A stretch of DNA of 64,000 nucleotides. It comes from Clostridium_AW sp040797845. GTDB lineage: Bacteria > Bacillota > Clostridia > Clostridiales > Clostridiaceae. The first letter of the stretch is position 1; every line of letters begins with the position of its first letter. The position numbers were made by a program, and so were the translations under genes. Below the pieces are notes generated by a model. That model was not told the DNA's origin. It did no database searches and saw only the letters and a list, made by a program, of their open reading frames with translations. This document shows positions 33,453-41,124 of the stretch, in pieces. The stretch is from NCBI GenBank assembly GCA_040797845.1, contig JBFNFA010000003.1, forward strand, positions 62,001 to 126,000, written 5' to 3'.

Positions 33453-33932
33453 ATGATGAAAACTGTGGTAATAAGGGAATTGGGGGATTATGAACTAGAA
33501 TCAATTTATGAATTAGATCTTACTGAAAACCAGATTAAAGATTGCTGTGGTTGTTGGAGTTGCTGGTTAAAAACTCCTGGTAGATGCATAAATAAAGATT
33601 TAGACCAATTTTATTTTAAATATTTAGAGGCGGATAAAGTAGTTATATTTTCTAAGATTACAAAAGGCTTTGTAAGTGGAAACTTAAAAAGTCTTTTTGA
33701 TAGGATGATACCTTTATTTTTACCTCAAATAGAACTGTCCATAAGAGAATCAATAGGGCAGTTTAGACACATGACCAGGTATGAAAAATATCCAGATGTA
33801 GAATTTTATTATGAAGGTAATTTTGTAACTAAAGAAGGCAAGCAGATTTTTGAAGATTACATTTATCGTACATTTGATCAGTTTGCTTCAAAAAATATTA
33901 CAGTTAAAACATTAGGAGAGTATAGGGGATAA
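33453..33932 (+). CDS. Flavodoxin-fold NAD(P)H-dependent oxidoreductase-like protein, N-terminally short
   Basis: A 159-residue protein of the NADPH-dependent FMN reductase family: CCGCWSCWLKTPGRC with D-LDQFY, then ADKVVIFSKITKGFVSGNLKSL and the dimer helix. The N-terminal beta strand with the FMN-phosphate loop (GSPR-like) seen in relatives and in the next gene is missing; the protein starts at MMKTVVIRELGDYE. It may be a diverged or partner subunit. It is 17 bases before the next flavoprotein gene. Confidence 0.75.
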   Translation: MMKTVVIRELGDYELESIYELDLTENQIKDCCGCWSCWLKTPGRCINKDLDQFYFKYLEADKVVIFSKITKGFVSGNLKSLFDRMIPLFLPQIELSIRESIGQFRHMTRYEKYPDVEFYYEGNFVTKEGKQIFEDYIYRTFDQFASKNITVKTLGEYRG

Positions 33933-33948
33933 TTTAATGGAGGGGCTT

Positions 33949-34602
33949 ATGAGTACAATAATTGTTAATGGATCGCCTAAAGGGAAAAACGGTAATTCTG
34001 AAATATTTATTAATCAGTTTTTAAAGGGGATGAAAACTCCCTGTGAGGTAAAATATATAGTCAAAGAAAATCCTAAGACTCTTGCTGAATATATTAAGGG
34101 TTTTGATACTATTGTTTTTGTACTTCCACTATATATTCATAGCATGCCCGGTGTTACAATGCGTTTTATTGAGGGTTTAGAGCCTGCAGAGTCTTCTGAA
34201 AATAAATCAATAGGTTTTATTCTGCAAGGTGGTTTTCCAGAATCATCTCAATACAAATATGCTGAAAAATATTTTAGCTCACTTTCAGAGGAGCTTAATA
34301 GAGCTTATTTAGGGACAGTAATAAAAGGAGGCTCAGCAAATGTTTCTACCATGTCAAGTTTTATGACAAAAAAACTCTTTAAGTCATTAGAACGTTTAGG
34401 TGAAATATATGAGCAAACTCACACCTTTGATAAATCCATTATTGAAGACCTAAAGAATCCACATGAATTCACAGGATTTGCTCTTAAAATCATGAAAATT
34501 TTTACTAAGACAGGCTTAATCAATTCAATGTGGGACAAACCATTAAAGAAAAATGGGGTTTTTAATAAAAATCTTGATAAGCCATTTTTACAGAAAAATT
34601 GA
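33949..34602 (+). CDS. Flavodoxin-like NAD(P)H-dependent oxidoreductase
   Basis: A 217-residue flavodoxin-fold protein with the FMN-phosphate loop NGSPKGKNGNS at residues 6-16 and VLPLYIHSMPGVTMRFIEGL in the middle. ATG 33949 is chosen because GGAGGGG lies 5 bases before it; an ATG at 33937 precedes that site. The C-terminal 60 residues are basic and lack a recognised domain. With 33453 it may form a two-subunit flavin reductase. Confidence 0.82.
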   Translation: MSTIIVNGSPKGKNGNSEIFINQFLKGMKTPCEVKYIVKENPKTLAEYIKGFDTIVFVLPLYIHSMPGVTMRFIEGLEPAESSENKSIGFILQGGFPESSQYKYAEKYFSSLSEELNRAYLGTVIKGGSANVSTMSSFMTKKLFKSLERLGEIYEQTHTFDKSIIEDLKNPHEFTGFALKIMKIFTKTGLINSMWDKPLKKNGVFNKNLDKPFLQKN

Positions 34603-34618
34603 TATTATATAAATAAGA

Positions 34619-34652
34619 AATGCTTAGTGGCGATAACACTAAGCATCCTTTT
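34619..34652 (+). terminator. Terminator after the flavoprotein pair
   Basis: ATGCTTAGTG (34620-34629) pairs perfectly with CACTAAGCAT (34637-34646), then CCTTTTG. Confidence 0.8.
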
Positions 34653-34816
34653 GTATAAATTATAAATTTAGGTTAAAAAGGAATTAATTACATAGAAAGA
34701 AAAGCTTAGAAATTAGAGGAATAAAAACTTTAGTATAGAAATAAATATTAAAGTGGTAGTGAATGTTGATGGTAATAAATGCTATTGCTATAAAATAATA
34801 CAAAAAGGAGGGCGTC

Positions 34817-35488
34817 ATGAGTATTTTAACAAGATTTAAAGAAATTATGTTAAGTAATATTAATGCGTTATTAGACAAAGCTGAGGATCCAGAGAAGATG
34901 ATTGATCAATGCTTAAGAAATCTTAATAGTGACCTGGGTAAGGTAAAATCAGAAACTGCTTCTGTTATGGCAGAAGAGCAAAGAATAAAAAGAGAATTAG
35001 ATGAATGTACATCAGAGATTGATAAAATGGAGAAATATGCAATAAAAGCATTAGAAGCTGGAAATGAAGATGATGCTAGAAAGTTTTTAGAGAAAAAATC
35101 TGAATTAGCAAAGAAAGAAGTTGAACTAAAGGAAGCATATGGGGTAGCTTCTTCCAATGCTGCTCAAATGAAACAAATGCATGATAAGCTTGTCAATGAT
35201 ATTGGCGAACTAGAAGGTCGTAGAGCCATGATTAAAGGCAAGATGGCAGTAGCTAAAACTCAAGAAAGAATTAACAAAATTGGTTCATCAGTAAACAGTG
35301 CCAATAAATCTATATCCGCATTTGATAGAATGGAAGAAAAGGTGAATAAAGCTTTTGATGAAGCAAATGCAATGGCAGAACTTAACGCAGGACCTAAAGA
35401 TGAGATAGAAGATTTAACTGCTAAATATGATAGCAGTACAAAGATAGATGATGAATTAGCTGCTCTCAAGGCAAAATTAAACCAATAA
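34817..35488 (+). CDS. pspA: PspA/IM30 phage-shock protein
   Basis: A 223-residue, almost wholly helical coiled-coil protein: N-terminal amphipathic helix MSILTRFKEIMLSNINALLD, then the PspA signature DPEKMIDQCLRNL and long heptad helices to residue about 165. Residues 165-223 are looser. PspA/IM30 forms membrane-protecting oligomers related to ESCRT-III. It heads a cluster with the same order as B. subtilis ydjF-ydjG-ydjH-ydjI, where ydjF is pspA. AAGGAGG lies 6 bases before the ATG. Confidence 0.92.
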   Translation: MSILTRFKEIMLSNINALLDKAEDPEKMIDQCLRNLNSDLGKVKSETASVMAEEQRIKRELDECTSEIDKMEKYAIKALEAGNEDDARKFLEKKSELAKKEVELKEAYGVASSNAAQMKQMHDKLVNDIGELEGRRAMIKGKMAVAKTQERINKIGSSVNSANKSISAFDRMEEKVNKAFDEANAMAELNAGPKDEIEDLTAKYDSSTKIDDELAALKAKLNQ

Positions 35489-35506
35489 GTAATGATGCCT
35501 TAATGT

Positions 35507-35535
35507 AAAAGCTGTAGTTTTGGCTACAGCTTTTG
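35507..35535 (+). terminator. Hairpin after pspA
   Basis: AAAAGCTGTAG (35507-35517) pairs perfectly with CTACAGCTTTT (35524-35534). It would terminate or weaken read-through from pspA into ydjG. Confidence 0.75.
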
Positions 35536-35540
35536 TAATG

Positions 35541-35671
35541 ATCAAGTGATTCTTAGCTTTAGATGGAGCTTGCTTAAAAGGAATACTTACTCCAACTGAA
35601 GCTTAGAAGAACTTATCCAGGGACGTAGCATCCGTTATCGAGAGTATTACGGATGGTAGTCATCGGATAAA
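35541..35671 (+). repeat. Dispersed two-hairpin repeat, copy 2
   Basis: Same element as at 27720, 40794 and 46765. In this copy TTATCC (35613-35618) pairs with GGATAA (35665-35670) and CATCCGT (35629-35635) with ACGGATG (35649-35655). It sits between the hairpin after pspA and the ydjG ribosome binding site. Confidence 0.9.
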
Positions 35672-35707
35672 TTATCTTCTTAATTAATAGTTAGAGGTGA
35701 ACAAATC

Positions 35708-36730
35708 ATGGTAATACATTATAAATGTCCTAGTTGTGGTGGTGACATGGTATTTGATAGCCAATCAGGAAAGCTATCTTGCCATAGTTGTGGAAGAAAA
35801 GATAATATAGAAGACTTTTCTGAAGAGTTTATTACCACTACTTTTTCAGAGGATGAAGCAAAAGAATACCATTGTAAAAACTGCGGAGCGATAATTATGA
35901 CAGATGCAGAGACTACAGCAACTACCTGTAGTTTTTGTGGCGCAGGGGTTGTTCTTGGAGACAGATTATCTGGAACAATGACCCCAGCAAAGATTATTCC
36001 CTTTACCATTAGCAAAGAGGAGGCTATGAAAGCATTTACCTCTTGGTGCAAGAACGGGCGTCTCACTCCAAAGGGATTTATGACAGCTGATAGGGTGAAG
36101 AATATAACAGGGATGTACGTTCCATTTTGGTTGTACGATCTAAACAGCAAAGTTAAGGTAAACGCTCATTGCACTAAAGTTTCAAAATATACTAGGGGTG
36201 ATTATATATATACGGAAACGAAACATTACGATGTATACCGAGATATCAACATTGATTATATAAAGGTACCCGTTGATGCTTCTCAAAAAATGAATGATGA
36301 AATTATGGACAAGTTGGAACCATACAATAATCTAAAAGATTTCAAAACCCCTTATCTTGCGGGATATATCGCAGAAAAATATAATTTTGATGATAAAGAT
36401 TTACTTCCAAGAGCTAAATTAAAAATAGGAGCTTATATAGAGTCCTATATAAGTTCAACCATCACTGGATATTCTTCAGTTAACTATGGGAGCAAACAAA
36501 TTGATACTAGGCCCAAACAGGCTTATTACACCCTCCTTCCTGTGTGGATGGTTTGTTATGATTATAATAAATCTGAACATACCTTTGCCATGAATGGACA
36601 GACAGGTAAGGTGGTGGGCAAACCTCCTATTAGTTTTGAGAAAGTTGCAATGTGGTTTGGTGGAATTGCGGGAGTTACATTCATAATACTAAAATTAATA
36701 TCAGTGATTATAGGAGGTGGCCTTTGGTGA
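35708..36730 (+). CDS. ydjG: YdjG-like zinc-ribbon membrane protein
   Basis: A 340-residue protein with two N-terminal zinc ribbons: CPSCGG with CHSCG (residues 6-28) and CKNCGA with CSFCG (about 56-79). A central domain (about 90-290) with FWLYDLNSKVKVNAHC is conserved in TFIIB-type zinc-ribbon relatives, and one membrane helix ends the protein (about 315-338). In B. subtilis the equivalent protein helps recruit PspA to the membrane with YdjH. Its stop overlaps the next GTG start by 4 bases. Confidence 0.85.
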   Translation: MVIHYKCPSCGGDMVFDSQSGKLSCHSCGRKDNIEDFSEEFITTTFSEDEAKEYHCKNCGAIIMTDAETTATTCSFCGAGVVLGDRLSGTMTPAKIIPFTISKEEAMKAFTSWCKNGRLTPKGFMTADRVKNITGMYVPFWLYDLNSKVKVNAHCTKVSKYTRGDYIYTETKHYDVYRDINIDYIKVPVDASQKMNDEIMDKLEPYNNLKDFKTPYLAGYIAEKYNFDDKDLLPRAKLKIGAYIESYISSTITGYSSVNYGSKQIDTRPKQAYYTLLPVWMVCYDYNKSEHTFAMNGQTGKVVGKPPISFEKVAMWFGGIAGVTFIILKLISVIIGGGLW

Positions 36731-37533
36731 AGAATAAAACATATTTAAAAGGAATTCTATTTTTAATTATGTTACTTATCTTTCTGCCTCTTGTATCAAA
36801 TGTAGCAATAGCTGCTTCCGATACAAAACAAAGGATTTATGACTTTGCAGGCCTTTTAACTCCAGAAGAAATAGAGGAACTTGAAGTTATATCTAGTAAA
36901 TACAGCGCTAAAAGGAAAACAGATATGGTTATACTAACCTCCAATAATATGGAAGGTAAAGATGTAGTAAAATATATGCAAGACTTTTATGATGAAAAAG
37001 CCTTAGGGTATGACAAGCCCCATGGCAATTGTGCTATATTAACAATTGATATGGAAAATAGAGAAGTGTATTTAGCAGGTTTTTATCGAGGAAAGGAATA
37101 CCTAGATGATAGTAGACTTGATCTTATAAGAGATAAAATTACACCTGATTTATCAAAGGGAGATTATTATCAGGCTTTTTCTGATTTTATTAAAACTTCC
37201 TCTAAGTATATGGGAGTAAGACCAGGGGTAAATCCGGATAATATATTATTTGATTTAGGATTTCAGATTATTGCCTCCCTTGCAACAGCTGGGATTATTG
37301 TTGGCTTTATGGTCCATAATTCAGGAGGCAAGATAACCGTTAATGAAGGTACTTATAGAGACTCTAGCAATTCCAGAATAATTCAAAGAAGGGACGACTA
37401 TATAAGAACAACAGTTACAAAAGTTAAAAAGCCATCCCAAAATACTTCTAGTCAAAGTAGTTCTGGAGGAGGCGGTGGTGGTGGAGTCACATCAGGCGGT
37501 CACTCGCATAGCGGCAGTAGAGGTAGCTTTTAG
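36727..37533 (+). CDS. ydjH: YdjH-like TPM-domain protein
   Basis: A 268-residue protein: a signal or anchor helix (about 7-28, ending VAIAAS), a TPM domain (about 35-165) with YDFAGLLTPEEIEELE and VKYMQDFYDEKALGYDKP, a second hydrophobic helix (about 180-200), then a basic linker and a Gly/Ser/His-rich tail (GGGGGGGV, GGHSHSGS). GTG at 36727 overlaps the ydjG stop (GTGA); AGGAGG lies 9 bases upstream. TPM domains occur in membrane-protein repair and photosystem assembly factors. Confidence 0.87.
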   Translation: MKNKTYLKGILFLIMLLIFLPLVSNVAIAASDTKQRIYDFAGLLTPEEIEELEVISSKYSAKRKTDMVILTSNNMEGKDVVKYMQDFYDEKALGYDKPHGNCAILTIDMENREVYLAGFYRGKEYLDDSRLDLIRDKITPDLSKGDYYQAFSDFIKTSSKYMGVRPGVNPDNILFDLGFQIIASLATAGIIVGFMVHNSGGKITVNEGTYRDSSNSRIIQRRDDYIRTTVTKVKKPSQNTSSQSSSGGGGGGGVTSGGHSHSGSRGSF

Positions 37534-37584
37534 ACTTCTTAGTAATAATATGAAAATAGGATAAAGCGAAAGGAATGGTAATAT

Positions 37585-38565
37585 ATGGCGTTTTTTAAAA
37601 AACAATTTGCTAATGTAGTTGAATGGGAAGAGTTTAGAGATGATATGATCTTCTGGAAGTGGAACAATAGCGAGATTAAAAAAGGAAGTAAACTGATTAT
37701 CCGACCTGGTCAGGATGCTATATTTTTAAATAATGGCAAAATAGAAGGTATATTTAAAGATGAAGGAGATTATGACATAGAATCTGAGATTATACCTTTC
37801 TTATCTACATTAAAAGGTTTTAAATTCGGCTTTAATAGCGGTATGAGAGCAGAAGTATTATTTGTTAACACAAAGGAATTTACAGTAAAATGGGGCACGA
37901 AAAATGCTATTAATATTCCGACCCCTCAACTTCCTGGTGGCATGCCTATCCGCGCCAATGGTACATTTAATTTTAAAGTCAACGATTATATTGCTTTAAT
38001 CGATAAAATTGCAGGTGTAAAAAATATCTATCTTGTGGAGGAAGTTAAGTTAAGGATTACTTCTATTCTTGATCAACTTTTAATGAAATGGATATCTAAA
38101 GAAGGGAAGGACATGTTTAACCTTCAAGGGAATGCATTTGATATCTCAAAAGGAATTAGGGAAGACCTTGACATGGAGATTATGAATAGCGGAATGACGA
38201 TCACAGGCTTTAACATTATGAGCTTTAGTTATCCAGAAGAAATCCAAGATATGATTAATAAGAACGCTTCTCACAGCATGATTGGAGATTTGAATAAATA
38301 CCAGCAGGTATCTATGACTGATGCCATGTCCTCTGGCAATGTTAAGGGTGGAGGCGTTGCTTCTGATATGGCTAGTATGATGATGGGAATGAATGTAGCA
38401 AATCAGATGATGAAAAATATGGAGCAAAATCAAAGCGCACCAGCGAAAAATAATAATAATAATACTGCTGCTGAGAAAAATGCAAAGCCTAACTTCTGCC
38501 CTAATTGTGGTCAAAAAACTGGAGATGCAAACTTCTGTCCTAATTGTGGACAAAAGCTAATATAA
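37585..38565 (+). CDS. ydjI: YdjI-like SPFH-domain protein with two zinc ribbons
   Basis: A 326-residue cytosolic protein. Residues 25-235 form an SPFH-like (virion-core/YdjI) domain: IIRPGQDAIFLNNGKIEG, then VKWGTKNAINIPTPQLPGG. A Met- and Asn-rich linker (about 250-298, including five Asn in a row) leads to two CPNCGQK zinc knuckles at the C-terminus. In B. subtilis YdjI is a partner of PspA. Completes the pspA-ydjGHI set, the cell-envelope stress module. Confidence 0.88.
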   Translation: MAFFKKQFANVVEWEEFRDDMIFWKWNNSEIKKGSKLIIRPGQDAIFLNNGKIEGIFKDEGDYDIESEIIPFLSTLKGFKFGFNSGMRAEVLFVNTKEFTVKWGTKNAINIPTPQLPGGMPIRANGTFNFKVNDYIALIDKIAGVKNIYLVEEVKLRITSILDQLLMKWISKEGKDMFNLQGNAFDISKGIREDLDMEIMNSGMTITGFNIMSFSYPEEIQDMINKNASHSMIGDLNKYQQVSMTDAMSSGNVKGGGVASDMASMMMGMNVANQMMKNMEQNQSAPAKNNNNNTAAEKNAKPNFCPNCGQKTGDANFCPNCGQKLI

Positions 38566-38584
38566 GGAATATTTGCAAGGATTT

Positions 38585-38614
38585 AAAGGCTCTCACTATT
38601 GTGAGGGTCTTTTC
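38585..38614 (+). terminator. Terminator of the pspA-ydjGHI cluster
   Basis: AAGGCTCTCAC pairs with GTGAGGGTCTT around TATT, followed by TTTC. Confidence 0.8.
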
Positions 38615-38771
38615 TTGAATTATGAACAAGATTAATACAGAATCATAAATGAAATTGATAGACTCCTTTGATACATTATATAATAATGATATGTTAAAAA
38701 TTAGTGTGTTTAGAAGTAAGAGATTTAATTTCTATATTTGAATGCATGTATGGATTTAAGGAGAAAGATAT

Positions 38772-39371
38772 ATGAGAATGGATATGAGAAACTTTTTAGA
38801 GCTAAAAGGAGATTTGATTTATCTAAAAAAATTAGATAAAGAATACCTTGAACAATATTGGGAAAATCTAAGCAATTGTAGCATAGAATCAACAGTATTT
38901 ACAGGTACTCAACAAGTATTTAGTAAATCAGATATTGAAAGATACCTAGAAGATATATTTACAGATAGAAGCAGAATTGATTTTTTAATATTCTCAAAAG
39001 AATCTAATAAAATAGTAGGTGAAGTTGTTATTAATGATATCTTCAGGAATAACAGAAGTGCCAATATACGAATTATAATAAATAGAAAAGAAGATTTCAG
39101 TAAAGGTTATGGTAGTGAAGCGATGATTTTGGCATTGAATTATGGATTTGGAATGCTTAACTTACATAGGATTGAATTAGAGGTATTTCCTTTTAATCAA
39201 AGAGCAATTCATGTCTATGAAAAAATAGGTTTTATAAGAGAGGGAATTCGAAGAGATGGATGTTTTTTCAATAATAAATACTATGATATGATTACCATGA
39301 GTATATTAGAAGAAGAGTTTAGAGAAAAATATAATTATAGCAAAGATTTATTAGAGGAATTTAATAATTAG
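38772..39371 (+). CDS. RimJ/RimL-type GNAT acetyltransferase
   Basis: A 199-residue Acetyltransf_3-type GNAT: FLELKGDLIYLKKLDKE at the N-terminus, VVINDIFRNNRSANIRI, the acetyl-CoA loop FSKGYGSEAM, and LNLHRIELEVFPFNQRAIHV then YEKIGFIREG. Such enzymes acetylate protein N-termini, polyamines or small molecules; the target is unknown. AAGGAG precedes the ATG. Confidence 0.85.
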   Translation: MRMDMRNFLELKGDLIYLKKLDKEYLEQYWENLSNCSIESTVFTGTQQVFSKSDIERYLEDIFTDRSRIDFLIFSKESNKIVGEVVINDIFRNNRSANIRIIINRKEDFSKGYGSEAMILALNYGFGMLNLHRIELEVFPFNQRAIHVYEKIGFIREGIRRDGCFFNNKYYDMITMSILEEEFREKYNYSKDLLEEFNN

Positions 39372-39472
39372 TTATAAGAAGCTGCTTTGAAAACTTAATA
39401 ACCCCAGTAGCCATCCTTCTACGGTTAACAAATTTTACTTGGATATTGTACCATAATTATGAAGAAATATAT

Positions 39473-39506
39473 AAAAAACAGAAGACTTTTTAGTCTTCTG
39501 TTTTTT
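39473..39506. terminator. Bidirectional terminator
   Basis: AAAAAACAGAAGACT (39473-39487) pairs perfectly with AGTCTTCTGTTTTTT (39492-39506) around TTTT. It ends the GNAT gene and overlaps the last codons of the transporter on the other strand. Confidence 0.93.
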
Positions 39507-40653
39507 CAATAACTTTATTTTTCAAGCGAGCGTTCACCGATTCTCTCAGCAGAGTATATAAAACAGATGTAATAGGAATAAAGGTTAGCATACCTAAAAT
39601 TCCCATCATGCTACCTCCAATGGTTACCGCCGTCAATACCCATATAGCCGGTAATCCCACCGATGCACCAACAACTTTTGGATAGATAAAATTACCTTCA
39701 ATTTGCTGTATGATTAAGAAAAATATGATAAACCATAAGGCCTGTGTAGGGTTGGAAACTAAAATTAAGAAAGCTCCTACTACACAGCCGATAAAGGCTC
39801 CAAATATAGGAATCAGAGCGGTAAAAGAAATAAGTACGGAAATTATGGTTGCATAAGGGAAACGGAATATTTTCATTCCAACCCAAAACATGCCCCCTAA
39901 AATAAGAGCTTCTATAAATTGGCCTGTAAAAAAATTAATAAAGGCATTGTTTGTAATAGAAGACACTTTAATTATTCTGTGAGCCCAACTTTCAGGTAAA
40001 AATGCCTTTAATACTCGTTTTATCTGATTTATCAAAGTTTCCTTGTTCATAAGCATATAAACTGCAAAGATCAACCCTAAGAAGAATTGAAGTAAGCTTT
40101 TAAAAGCTATTCCAATCAGGAACATAAAGGAATCAATAATGGCAAAACTTATGTTTTGGATTAATGTTAAGAAAGATCGATTTATATTTTCAAAACTTAT
40201 TCCAAAATTTTCAGCCTGTTGTGCTAGAATAGGAATATCTAAATCTAAGCCTTCCCACCATACTTGTATTCTTCCAATAAATGATGGCATCATTTTATTA
40301 ATTGAGGCTATAGTACGACCAATTTCAGGAATTACAATAAACATCACAAGGAGTATAACAGCTATAAATGAAATAAGGGTTAAAATAATACTTATGGGAC
40401 GAATAAGTTTAGCAGTTTTCTCACTTGTCTTCCCCTTTGTATTTGACAATTTATAAAGGCCTTTTTCTATGGAACGCATGGGAATATTAAGAGTATAGCC
40501 TATGCACAGTCCAAGAAAAAGGGGGGAGATATAGGTAAATATTTTTTGGAAAATGTTCATAACAACAGGAAAATTACTCACTGCCAAATAAAAAAGCACT
40601 ACTGAGCAACCAATAAAGATTATATGTCTGGCAGTTTTTTTATCAATGTACAA
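39490..40653 (-). CDS. AI-2E family membrane transporter
   Basis: A 387-residue polytopic protein of the AI-2E/PerM family (about eight helices): an N-terminal helical hairpin, a soluble segment (about 140-190), and the C-terminal conserved stretch IPIFGAFIGCVVGAFLILVS with NFIYPKVVGASVGLP. The frame is open to a GTG at 40668, but that codon lies within the site GTGAGGTGG; TTG at 40651-40653 follows it by 6 bases and is preferred. Substrates vary (signals, sodium, unknown). Confidence 0.85.
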   Translation of the reverse strand: MYIDKKTARHIIFIGCSVVLFYLAVSNFPVVMNIFQKIFTYISPLFLGLCIGYTLNIPMRSIEKGLYKLSNTKGKTSEKTAKLIRPISIILTLISFIAVILLVMFIVIPEIGRTIASINKMMPSFIGRIQVWWEGLDLDIPILAQQAENFGISFENINRSFLTLIQNISFAIIDSFMFLIGIAFKSLLQFFLGLIFAVYMLMNKETLINQIKRVLKAFLPESWAHRIIKVSSITNNAFINFFTGQFIEALILGGMFWVGMKIFRFPYATIISVLISFTALIPIFGAFIGCVVGAFLILVSNPTQALWFIIFFLIIQQIEGNFIYPKVVGASVGLPAIWVLTAVTIGGSMMGILGMLTFIPITSVLYTLLRESVNARLKNKVIEKTED

Positions 40654-40793
40654 ATAGATCCACCTCACTGTTTTGTTTAATTAATATTGTTCTGTTTAAT
40701 TAAGTGAGAGCCTCCATTTATTTTGAACAGAGGCTCCTCATAGTATATATTAGATGAGTTTATTTTTGCTGGATTTTACCATTTTCTCCTAAA

Positions 40794-40964
40794 ATCAAGT
40801 GATTCTTAGTTTCAGATGGAGTTTGCTTAAAAGGAATACTTACTCCAACTGAAGGTTAGAAGAACTTATCCAGGGACGTAGCATCCGTTATGCACAGCAT
40901 AAGAACTCTAAATCGCTTTCACAGAGTGCGATGGGAGTATTACGGATGCTAGTCATCGGATAAA
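40794..40964 (+). repeat. Dispersed two-hairpin repeat, copy 3 (expanded loop)
   Basis: Matches the other copies at both hairpins, but about 40 extra bases occupy the right loop between CATCCGTTA and GGGAGTATTACGGATG, themselves partly self-complementary (ATCGC/GCGAT). It lies in the 456-bp gap between the AI-2E gene and the end of module 2. The rest of the gap holds a GAGCCTC/GAGGCTC hairpin (about 40709-40736) and AT-rich DNA. Confidence 0.88.
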
Positions 40965-41063
40965 CTTATAAGTCTAATTGTATATTACAAAAGAAAGCAC
41001 ATTAAAGTCAATAACTTATTTGTTAATTTTTGTTCAACATGAGCAAAAAGGACTTTATATAAA

Positions 41064-41110
41064 AAGCGCACCTCAAAATGTTATATTTGTCTAACATTTT
41101 GGATGCACTC
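41064..41110 (-). terminator. Terminator of the module 2 transporter
   Basis: CAAAATGTTA (41074-41083) pairs perfectly with TAACATTTTG (41092-41101); read on the minus strand it is followed by GCGCTTTTTAT. Confidence 0.82.
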
Positions 41111-41124
41111 TAGCTAAAGGTTAC

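Noticed and set aside
40706..40738. GAGCCTC/GAGGCTC hairpin upstream of the AI-2E gene, considered as a terminator or riboswitch
   Set aside because: No T run on either strand that fits a transcript end and no known aptamer motif.
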